A stretch of 64,000 nucleotides of DNA from Echinometra lucunter (taxonomy: Eukaryota > Echinodermata > Echinoidea > Camarodonta > Echinometridae): the NCBI GenBank assembly GCA_029962745.1, contig CM057169.1, positions 16,466,514 through 16,530,513 of the forward strand. The letters are read 5' to 3'. Positions 11,304-23,300 of the stretch are shown here, in pieces (the stretch's first letter is position 1; each line of letters starts with the position of its first letter). A program made the translations under genes and the position numbers. The notes beneath the pieces are model-generated. The model worked only from the letters and a program-made list of their open reading frames with translations. It made no database searches and was not told where the DNA came from.

Positions 11304-14300
11304 GTGAGAATTCTCTGTTTTTATGTTGTATTTTTCGACAGTTAAAAAACATTGTTACCTTGACGTACGTTATTGACCGTTTTATGTGATTGCATTATTA
11401 GGGAACCTTGATTTAGATATATTTTGGCCTCTGACTCTGTCTAGCTGTAACTGTAGTCGCAGACAGTACCGGTACAGTAGTGCTAGTGACATGTCTTAGA
11501 GCGCGAGCTGCATGCATGCATAGTTTGGCATCTCGGATGAGATGCCAGTACGTACAGCTTGTATTGTTGTGTAGATCTACATAGTAACATACATGTACGT
11601 GGAACGTGTGATTCTCAGGCAATTTGGTGAAATGCTGATGTTATTGTGAACTTCAGTGATTGACAATAGAATTTGATTGTGTGGAGCCCAGGCCATGTTT
11701 GATTACATTCTAATCATTTTATAAAAGTTAAACCGCCGGTAGATAGATCAAAGACAAAGTAACGTTACCTATTCAAAGTTCAAACACGTCAAAAGGAAAT
11801 TTTATTGGCCCAAATTTTTACCCCGGGGTCCCCGCATCATCATCATAATATTCGACAGTACGTTGGAAGTGCTAAGCATGATTAGTGTTTACTTACTTAC
11901 TTGCTAGCCTAGTAACCAGGGCTTAACCCATATTTGCATCAGAGATCGGTGACTGCAATGCATGGACAGATGGATGAGGTCTGTGTTCATTGCATCGTGC
12001 ATTGTATGACTATTGGGGTGGTGCAAGAAAGTTGCAATCGATTGCAAATAATTGCTAATTTTGAAACAGCCATTCTGATTGGCTCAGGGTCTGCCCTTTT
12101 AAGAAGACATGCATGCAAGTGATGCAACAATGATTTTGATTGGCCAGTGACAATCAGTTGCAACTTGCAATCGATTGCAACTTTCTTGCAACACCCCATA
12201 TGACTATCAATCATTCGATATGGCTGATACATGTACTTGTAAAGGAACAAACAATCAGACAATTTTGTGCAAACATTTCTGTTTTACATAATTTACAAAT
12301 GATAAAGGCCCAAATTCACAAAGGAGGTTTACATGTAGATCTACAATGTAAACTTAAAACTGGTTTAAAACTTTAAACCCCCATACATGTAATTGATCAG
12401 TGTAGACTGTCCATGCACACGCTTAGGTCTACATGTACATGTAAATAATTGGATCAGACTAAACCACCCCATGGCCATGGTTTAAACCTCTTTGCTGCCA
12501 AAGTCTTGGGAGGTGAGAATTTAGGTGAAAAATCCACCCCCCCCCCACCCCCCCCCCCCCCCTCCCCAGCCCAGTAGAGGAGTAAGCTAAGCCTAAGGCC
12601 CAGACAGGAGATTCTCCTTTCTCCCCCACCACTTGTTTGAGACTTTGAGTTTGAGAGACAGTTTCCAAAAGACAACAGGGCAACTGAAACAACACCACCA
12701 ACAAGGGTCAAGGCAAAGTGTATTGATCAAACTGAATTGCTGACAAGAAAGCTGGTGGTCATTTTTCCAAACTTGTGACTCATGAATTCACATCATTTTC
12801 TCTTATGAGAGGGGAAAAAGAAGAGAGATTTGAAAAAAAGGGTCATCACCACTTTCAGTTTCAACCCGATGAGCATGATCCAGCAGTTTTCATAAGGGGC
12901 TGGGGGGGTAGGCTTTTGCAGCCTTCAGGGCCCCATTTCATAAAAAAAAAGTTGTTACAATGGCAACTCTAGCTGGAATGGCAACTTTCATTATGAAAGC
13001 CAATCACGGAGAAGAATACTCACTGTTGCCATGGTAGTTACCATTCCAGCAAGAGTTGCTATCATAGCAACTTTTTATGAAACAGGGTCCTGATGTCTGT
13101 TTACCCCCCCCCCCCCACAAATTTGGTGCTGACAAAAACAAACAAAAAAGGTCCAGGCATTTTCAGGTGTCTATTTTACCCCCCATAATCGCTGATAAGC
13201 AAAAAACACAAAAAGAAAGGTTCTTGGTTGCGGGTGGGGGGGGGGGGGTCAAAAGAAGGGGCCGCAGTCAATTTTTTTACCCCTTGGATTCCAAAATGGG
13301 GGCCACAACCAATTCCCCCCCCCCCCCTCTCCTGTAACTTATTTTCCATAGACACTTAAAGGCATTGGTTAACATTGTTATGATTTTAAAAAATCTTGTT
13401 TTGTTACTTGAAAATGGGATAAACATGAGGGTTATAGTGTAAAAACTACCAGTCTGAAAGTTTCAAAGTATAATATCCACAGGAAGTATTTTTAAATATC
13501 AAAAATGTGAACCAATGTTTGAAAAATATACGAGGGTCGGTTGCACAGAATAGGCATAAGGAGTGCGCATGCACGTATGACTCACCTTACTGTACTTTGT
13601 GTATTGCCGTATCACACGGCGGGAGGCACATAACGGCATTTTCAAATTCAAGCAAAGTAGTCCTCTTAGTGATTGTCTCGTGAGACGAAGGATAATAAAA
13701 TTGCCGTGTGCGTCTAACTTACTCTTTTTCATTCTAAATTATGGTTGGTTTCAGGGTTTTGAGTACAAATACAAGTACTCATACACATGTTTCATCTTAC
13801 ATGTAGTTTGAGAATTTTTTAAATCAGCTTCTCACAAAGTTAACCAAGCCTGAGTTATCTCAGGCTTTAATAGGCCTAGTTAGTATTCACTAAATGAACT
13901 GTTCATACTACCTGAATTTAATCTGGTTTTAATTTCTTAATCAGCAGTGGCATTGTGTGAGTCCAACAGAAGAGGGTAAGGGGAGCTGATGAGTTGGGCT
14001 GTACATGTAGATCATTTTTTAACACAGTGCAGATTATCAGAGGTCCTCCTATTCCAAAACCTGTAGAAAATTACAAAGAATACTCTAATGACTGTCCTAT
14101 GACCTTGTTTTAAGAATATTTTTATAACTTCCTGGTTGTGAAATGCATAGGGCCTACAGTTTGGAATTTTTATGATCATGTGTAAAGTGCCGACATCACA
14201 AAAGCTTAAAAATTTAGGGAAATCATGAATTGCAAGGGAGGTGCAAGCCCTATTGTTATTAACAAGGTATGAAAGGCAAAAAATATCCTGTATTTCATGC

Positions 14301-17300
14301 ATCAATTGCTTCTCATTGTAATTTTTTCTTTCTGTGTTGTTAAATGCATGCAGCTGAGACAAAACAAATCAAACAATATTTTTGTTCACGATGGGACACT
14401 ATTCTTTCGGTGATTTAGCAAATGTAGCTTCATTGCTTCTGAAAATACATGCTGTTCTATGGATGGCTGCTTTTATATAAATACATGTACTTTAGTGTAG
14501 AATGGAGAAGTGTGCTCTTCGATTACTATGTTGAATAGGCAGAATAATATCAGTAGCGAATAATGAGCGAAAAGTATAAGCAGAAGAGTATATGTTACAA
14601 ATAAAATGACCATGTCGTTTGTAAATCACAGGTATCTAATCAGAAATAAACCACATTTGAATTTTATTTTGGGGTTGGCAACTGCCCCCAGCTCCCCCCC
14701 CCCCCCCCCCCCCCCTCCCCATTATCTGGAATATCCAACAGAGATATCGAAATATATCTACTGATCTACTGTGTTTCTTTCTATTAATAATTTCAGTTTT
14801 GCACTGCAGTGTGTATTGGTTTTTACTACTAAGCATCTTTCTTCACAGAAATCAGCCAGGGTTTTCCCCAGTCCAATATATCTATGGAAAGGCACATACA
14901 TGTACAACAAGCACTCAACTTCATTAAATACCAAATTACCAATTTGCGAGCATACAGCCAATTTTCTTTGTTGCAATGATTTTATTTTACACAGAATTTA
15001 GGGGATTTGTAATGGGAAAATTTTAAAAATATTTGCAGGGTTTATATACAGTGTATTTATTTGCTGATATCTAGCCCTCTGCTCAAACTGTACTTAAGGA
15101 TTTTTCTATGAATAAGTTAACCCGTTGACTACATTGGAAGTACATTCTCAAAGTCCCATAGAATTAATACAGTGGCTACCCGATTCCACTAGGCATTAGG
15201 CAACATGTTAACATCGTCACATATATTGTATAAATTTGTGATGTACAATACAGTATGCTAGCAATATGGCCAAATTTTTCAACCATTTGAGAGAGAGAAA
15301 AAAGAAAAGTATTCTTTGAGGATATGTTATGTTAGATTGACTAGACTGGTTTATTTGGTTCATCGAAATGTTTTATTTCAAACGTCATTAGGAAGTGGTG
15401 CGATGCTTATTATGCCTATCGTTTCCTGGTGTGCTGCTCTGTTGTGCAATCTGTTTCCTTGTTCACTGATAAAATCAACTTACCAATCTAAAACCACCTC
15501 TTTTTACATGAAAATGCTGGTGTTTATTGAAAGTTCTCACCCATTAGGCATCGAAAATGGAAGCAAGAATGAGACAGGAATCTGTGTGGTCTCCCCAGGA
15601 TGTTGATGCGTGGTGCTTTATGTAATGCAGCCAAATTTCACAGGGTTGGGGAAATGGTAAAACTGAGAGCAGAGAGTGATTTAGCCTAGGAAATCTCAAA
15701 AAATTGGGCTCTTGAAGCCAAAAAAGGTACTGCGCTTGAAAGGATTAAGGCATTTTATCTTTATGTTGTGCAAAAAAAAATCTTTATGTTGTGTCCAGAA
15801 TGCAAAATGGAAAATTATTGAAAATCAAAATTTTCAAACAATGATTGATAATTTCACGGGTAGCATGTTAGACCTTGTAAATTGATACAAATGTATACGA
15901 TCTTCTTGTGGCATGATCTTTGCTGAAATTCTATTCCAGTAATTAAAATAGACATTTTAGTTTTTGCATTTTTGTATTTTGCGTTACGGACGTGTTCTTT
16001 CGCACAACGACATAAAGATAAAACGCCTAAGATAAATGCAATTTTCTGCCAGGAAAGCTTTTTATACAGTGTAAATGCCAAATGGAAAACTGATTTACAT
16101 GGCATTAACAATGTGGCTTTTTATCAACTTGTTATTAAGCATTTTATCAGTATGTCTTTCTACTCGTTAAACTTTACAAAGTTTCATGCCTCATATCATA
16201 ATCATAATCACTGCAGAAACAAGGAGCAAGTCCTTATAATAACCCATTAACAGCTTCATTCGACTGAATGGTACAAGAACCAGGCTACCATTGTCGACCC
16301 TTGGCACACATACTTTATGTAGTATGTATGTACCATACAAACCAGACATTGTGGCAGTCCTGGGTTTTGATCCATAGCAAATCAAGAGTTAAATTGACAG
16401 AGTGATTATAAATGAGCATTCTGGATGAAACAGAAACATAACCAGTTTTTCAACTTTTTCTCTCATGCTTTCTCCAATACAGTTGATGATCAGGCATTTG
16501 TTACCCTTGCCACCAACGACAGATATGCATATGGCGCCCTTGTAGTTGGACAGTCATTGCGAGATGTGGGAACCACACGACAGCTTGCTATTTTGATTGC
16601 TCCAGAAGTAACACAGCCTATGAGGTATTTTTATAGATGCTTTTGATTTATGAATATGTATCAGTGTCTTTTGATAAGATACTTGGAAGAAAGCCCCTTT
16701 CTGTACCCCAGTCACACATTTTTTTTACCCCATGATGGGCCCCATCAGGCATCAGGCTTACCTGTCATAACATCAAGCCTCACACCTATGGCCTGTTTCT
16801 CAAAACTGTCATATGTTGAAGTTCTTGGACAACCCATGCATGCTTCAATGGGACATCCTTGAACTTGGGCTTGCAATGGTTTTGAGAAAACCAGGATGAT
16901 AAATGACTATGTTACATGAATTGCAACAGTGGTATGGTGATCGTCAACATTATTTCCCCAAATTAGTCATACTCTGGATATGATTATCTTGATAATTTCA
17001 GGATCATATGAACAAAATTCTTATTGTCTTGTAGAAAATTATTATTTTGTAAAAGCTCTGAAATCATTAATGCATGAATATGTTTTGATTGGCTCTAAAC
17101 GTGCAAACTACTTCAATCTCTTCATAACATTTTACCTTTTCCCCTTTGCAGGAGGCAACTCTCTCTGCTCTATGACTACATCCAAGAGGTGAATCCCTTA
17201 GACAGTCAGGACGACGCCCACCTAGCCCTCTTAACCAGACCTGATCTGGGTATCACATTCACAAAGATTTACTGCTGGAGGCTCACCAGATACTCAAAGT

Positions 17301-20300
17301 GTGTCTTCTTGGATGCAGATACTTTGGTGAGTAGGTTTTTGCAAAGCCCCTCTAACACCCCCTGCCCCCCCCCCCAAAAAAAATAAAACTGCTCCTTGCT
17401 CTCCTAACAAGGCCAGATGTTGTTATGACATTCACAAAAATTTACTGCTGGAGGGCATACAATACTCAAAAGTGTGTCTTCTTGGATGCAAATACTTTGG
17501 TGAGTAATTTTTGTAAGAACCCCCTCCCCCCCTCGACCTCCTTGCTCTCCTAACCATGTCAACTATCAATCTAACAATCACAAAGCTATACTGCTAGAGG
17601 CTCACCCAATACTCATGCAGACAGCTTGTGATTGAATTATTATAGAGATCCCTCCCCCCCCACAAAAAGAAAGGGGGGGGGGAATCCCTTCCTTACTGTC
17701 CTCTGTCACTTGGCCTGAGTTGGGTGTCACAAAGTTATACTCTGGAGGCTCACACATACTTAAAATGTATCTTCTTGGATTGAGATATGAGTTTAGGTGT
17801 TTAATTAACCTTCTCCCCCTCTCCCTCCATAAAAATATAAGGCCCCCCCCCAAAAAAAAAAAAAAATAAAATAAAAAATAAATGAATAACAAAATTATAA
17901 TAAGTGAAACAAACAAACACAAAGAGTGTGAAATTATATTTGCAGGGGCAATCAATTTGTTTCAGATTTTTGATTTGTATTTTACATACATACTCGTCTT
18001 TCCTTGTTGATTACACACTTTTCCTGATTGTGCCAGTTTCAATACAGATTTATTGACCATGAAGAACTTTTATATATTTTTTTGTTCTATATATACCAGT
18101 TTTTAGAGGTCATTAAAAAGGCATTCTAAACCAAACTACTCAGCAAACTTTTGCTCACATCACTCGAGCTCAGCAAGGAATCATTTACCAAGCTAACTAT
18201 GGTTTAGTCTGACTAAACTTTTTCACCTTTATTCCATTGAGCATGATTTCATTTTGATATTTCCCTTAGATCAAATAGTGAGTTCACAGGTTATGCATCT
18301 TTCCATTTCTTGGACTGCATTAGTGCTACACGTGTACATATAGGCTGTATACAATGTACATTGTAGCATACATGTGTGTGTATGTTGAAATACATTCATT
18401 GCAAAGGATGGATATAGGGAAACATGATACACATATTTTTAATCGATTGCTGGTATGGTGCCTCCATATACAGTACTATACATCAAAAATTATACCTATT
18501 TGTAGCAGAAACTTATTGAAGGCCACAGGTCAGGTATGGATTGTTTCCTAGGTAAACTTCAAAGGGAATTTTTAGAGTACTTTTCCTGTTTACATACCAT
18601 TTAATCTTGAGAAAATCTGTACTGTAAATATGCATAGGCTAAGTCTTATGGAAGTTAAAGGGGGTACCCAATGCTGAAACAATGTTAGTTCATTTAAAAG
18701 AGCATGATTTCATCAGCAGAAAATCATCTGCCTGAAGTTTTTTTAAAAGTCGTGTTGCCAAGGAAACCCCCAAATGTGGTAAGATTTCAGGATATTTTTG
18801 ACCCCTCAACTGTGACCCAGTTTCAACTGGGTACCCACTTTGACGTCAAAATGACGTCAAAGTGGGTACCTTGTCGCGCACTTCTAGCAAAATGCGCGCA
18901 AGGTATAATACATATTGTACACTCTAGCGCGCAGCACAACTGCAATGCGCGAAGCTGGGTACCCACTTTTACGTCATACCTCATACTAAAAATTTTTGGT
19001 CAGCTCTTGACTGTTTATGAGAAAATTAGCCAAAATGCATTGATTTCGATTGAAAATCATATTTTTAATGTTATTCTTCTTATAATTCTATTATCGATCA
19101 TATATATAAAAAGAAATCACCATTGTGTAATCACTTTAACCCATTCATGACAGGAATTATTTAAAGCCTAATTTGATCAGCTTTTATTCTTCAAATTGGC
19201 AACACCAACTTTTTTTATTTTTGTCTCGCCCACCGGAGGTGAAGGCGAGACTAAGGGATCCAAATGTCGTCCGTCCGTCGTCCGTCCGTCGTCCGTCCGT
19301 CGTCCGTCCGTCGTCCGTCCGTCGTCCGTCCGTCGTCCGTCCGTCGTCCGTCCGTCGTCCGTCCGTCGTCCGTCCGTCCGTCCGTCACAAACGTTATGAA
19401 AGATAACTTGGCAACCGTGACTCACTTTTCAACCAAACTTGGGTTGTAGATGCACTAAGGGGACCTGCATGTTATGGTCCAGTCAGAGGTCACATGGTAA
19501 GGTCAAAGGTCATTTCATGTCAAACGTTAAAGTTTACGTGCAAGACTCTCTTATGACACAAAACTCTGCAACCGTGACTCACTTTTCAACCAAACTTGGG
19601 TTGTAGATGCCCTAAGCGGACCTGCATGTTATGCTCTAGTCAGAGGTCACATGGTAAGGTCAAAGGTCATTTTAGGTCAAACGTTAAAATTTACGTGCAA
19701 GACTCTCTTATGACACAAAACTCTGCAACTGTGTGACACTGTTCAATCAAACTTGGGTTGTAGATGCACTAAGGGGACCTGCATCTTATTGTCCAGTCAG
19801 AGGTCACATGGTAAGGTCAAAGGTCATTTCAGGTCAAATGTTAAAGTTGACGTGCAAGACTCTCTTATCACACATAACTTTGCAACCGTGACTCACTTTT
19901 CAACCAAACTTGGGTTGTAGATGCACTGAGGGGACCTGCATGTTATGGTCCAGTCAGAGGTCACATGGTAAGGTCAAAGGTCATTTCAGGTCAAACGTTG
20001 AAGTTTACGTGCAAGACTCTCTTATGACTCAAAACTCTGCAACCGTGTGACACTTATCTATCAAACTTGGGTTGTCGATGCACTAAGGGGACCTGCATGT
20101 TATGGTCCAGTCATAGGTCACATGGTAAGGTCAAAGGTCATTTCAGGTCAAACATTAAAGTTTACGTGCAAGACTCTCTTATGACACAAAACTCTGCAAC
20201 CGTGTGACACTTATCTATCAAACTTGGGTTGTAGATGCACTAAGGGGACCTGCATGTTATGGTCCAGTCAGAGGTCACATGGTCAGGTCAAAGGTCATTA

Positions 20301-23300
20301 CAGGTCAAACGTTGAACGGTTAAAGTTTATGTGCAAGACTCTCTTATGACACAAAACTTTGCAACCGTGTCACACTTTTGAGTCAAACTTGGGTTGCAGA
20401 TCACTAAGGGGAAGTGCATGTTATCATTCTGTTGGACTTCACATGATAAGGTGAAAGGGTTCTTGGGGGACCTTCATGTTATAGTGGTATCAGAGGTCAC
20501 ATGGTAAGGTCAAAGGTCATTTTATATCAAACGTGAAAGTTTACTTGCAAGACTCTCTTATGATAAGTAACTTTGCAACGTCTGCTCCCTTTTTAACTAA
20601 ACTTGGGTCATGGATGCACTTGGGAGACCTTCATGTTATAGTGGCATCGGATGTCACGTGGTAAGGTCAAAGGTTATTTTATTTCAAACATTACAGTTTA
20701 CATGCACGACTCTCTTATGACACATAACTTGACAACTGATGGTCAAATGGCAACCAAACTTGGGTCATAGATGCACTAGGGGTAACATCATGTTGTGGTG
20801 CTGTCGGAGTTCACATGGTGAGGTCAAAGGTCATTTGAGGTCAAACATTATAGTTTACCTGTAAGACTTTGCGATATCAAACTTGGTTAGGGATATACTT
20901 GGGGAAACCTTCGTGTTATTTAGTCACGGGTGGGCGAGACACAATCTTGCTATTGGCTTGTATTGCTACATTTTTCTTTTAAAACATCATGTATCTGAAA
21001 TGAATATAAATTGACAGAAATTATGAGAAGTCAAAAAGTGGCCAATTTGCAGGGGAAAACAGTGATTTTAAACTTTGAGTCACATTGCCAATTGAAGGAT
21101 TTTAATGCTTATTTTCCTTTTAAAAATTTTCAGCATCAAACAACAAATATTGATGCAACCAAAATGGGCACAGTTTGGGTACAATTTTTTGCTCTTTCTG
21201 CTCATGTATTTGGTATGATTTTTAGGGCTTTGATCAAAAGATATTAGGCCAAACCACAAAATGTGGACCTCTGTCACGAATGGGTTAAAAGGTGTTTTGA
21301 ATCATGTTGAGGCAATGGACAACTCAGATGTTGACATAATTATTTATAGTAAATAGTGTGTGTATAATACGCGCTGTGATTGCTTGAATTTGCATTACGT
21401 GACGTGCAAAAAAGTTTGTTATAGTGCACGACTGGGCACTGTAACTTTAATTTTTGCGTGGTTAGGCACGTACAAAAGTGTATGGGACTGCGCATCAAAA
21501 GCACCTTGCGTGTACCCATTGTTACCATTGTTTTGAGCTGAGGGCTTGTGATGTGAGAGAGGCAATTAATGAAATAGAGAAAGGAAGACATTTTAGAATG
21601 TCGTACAGATCTAACGTCAGGGGTCTATACTAAATAGTGCATATTCTATTGATGCACCATTACTGGACTATATGAATTCCAAATACTAAATTATCCCTCA
21701 TGCAGGTCTGTTTTACCTCGGCTTTCGGCCTCGGTAAAACAAAACTGCACTCGGGATAATTTAGTATTTGTCGTGTACATAATCCAGTAGAGTGCATGAT
21801 AGACCATGCACTATTTATATAATAGTGTGTGTACACAATAGTTCAGAGCCTAGTCAATTAGCCTTCCTACCCCCCACTCCCCATAACCATCTTCTTTGCC
21901 AAGGCGAAGGCAATTTACCTTTTTCCTTTCTAAGAGGTCTGCTGGTAAACTTGCTTGTTGGGCAATTTTTTCCAGTATAATAATTGATACGAGTTTGTAT
22001 CTTTCTCTTCCCTTTTGCCACAGGTGCTTCAAAATGTAGATGACCTGTTTGATAGAGAAGAGCTATCAGCAGCCCCAGATGTTGGCTGGCCGGACTGCTT
22101 CAACTCTGGGGTATTCGTTTTCAAACCATCAAACGAGACATATAGAGGCTTGTTGCAATGTGCTGTCACTCAGGGAAGCTTTGATGGTAAGGATGGCCTC
22201 GCTGAGATAATGGAGATAATCTTATGATGGTGATTGTGACCTTTAGTAAGCTACATGTAAAGAGGTGAAGGAAGATGAAGATGATGAATGTAATGATTGT
22301 GGTGAGGATGATGATGAGGAGGAGGAGGAAGATGAGGATGATGAATGTGATGGTGGTGATGAGGATGAAGATGATGATAGTGATGATGATGATGATGATG
22401 CAGATGATGAGAAGGAGGAGGATGAGGATGACGATTATGATGATGATGATGATGGTAATGAGGACCAAGATGATGATGGTGATAATGAGGTGATGAAGAT
22501 GGTGATGAGGAGGAGAAGGAGGAGGATGAAGATGATGATAATGATGATGAGGATGATGATGAGGATGATGATGATGATGATGATACTTTGATAGTGGTAA
22601 AGACGGTGATGGGGATTAGGAGAAGGAGAAGGAAGAAGATGAGGATGATGAATATTATGATGATGGTGGTGATGAAAATGATGATGATGGTGATGAAGAT
22701 TGTGATGAGCAGAAGGAGGATGGTGAAGATGATGAATATGCTGATGAATATGATGATGGTGGTGATGTGGATGAGGATGATAATGGTGATGATATGGTGA
22801 AGATAGTGATGAGGATGGTGATGATGAGGAGGAGGAGGAGGAGGAGGAGGAGGAGGAGGAGGAAGATCTATGATAAATGTGATGATGATACTTTGATAGT
22901 GGTGCAGACATTATTGAGGATGATGAGGATGAGAAGGAGGAGGAAGGAGATAAGGATGATGAATATGGTAATGGTGCCATGGTGGTGACGAGGATGAAGA
23001 TGATGGTGATGAAGATTGTAATGAGGAGGAGAAGGAGGATGACGAAGATGAATTTGATGAAGTTGGTAATGAGGACAAAGATAATGATGGTGATGATGAT
23101 AGTGATGATGATGATGATGCGGATGATGAGAAGGAGGAGGATGAAGATGATGGTCATAATGATGATGTGGATGATGATGATGATACTTTGATAGTGGTAA
23201 AGACAGTGATGAGGATTAGGAGAAGGAGAAGGAAGAAGATGAGGATGATGAATACGATGATGATGGTGGTGATGAAGATGATGATGGTGATGAAGATTGT

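Larger units (their letters stand above)
19223..20940. mobile_element. GTCTCGCCCACC element with internal tandem arrays
   Basis: Starts GTCTCGCCCACC and ends in the inverse GGTGGGCGAGAC. The left end also folds on itself (GTCTCGCC at 19223, GGCGAGAC at 19244). Inside are an 11-bp array of TCGTCCGTCCG (19267-19385) and then an array of 157-bp monomers. No coding capacity. No target duplication is obvious. Confidence 0.75.
19136..21288. mobile_element. piggyBac-like non-autonomous element interrupted by a tandem-repeat element
   Basis: TTAA at both ends (19136-19139, 21285-21288), next to inverted ends CCCATTCATGACAG and CTGTCACGAATGGG. A TTAA duplication with CCC... ends is the piggyBac signature. 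The body is split by the 19223-20940 repeat element. No transposase is seen. Confidence 0.7.

Noticed and set aside
17386..17499. Mutually exclusive exon 3b
   Set aside because: Open frame and donor are kept, but the 5' half is missing, candidate acceptors give stops or wrong frame, and the DxD motif is damaged; treated as a fossil.
19386..20905. Regular 157-bp spacing considered as a CRISPR-like array
   Set aside because: Whole monomers repeat without unique spacers, in a eukaryotic intron; it is a tandem satellite inside a transposon.
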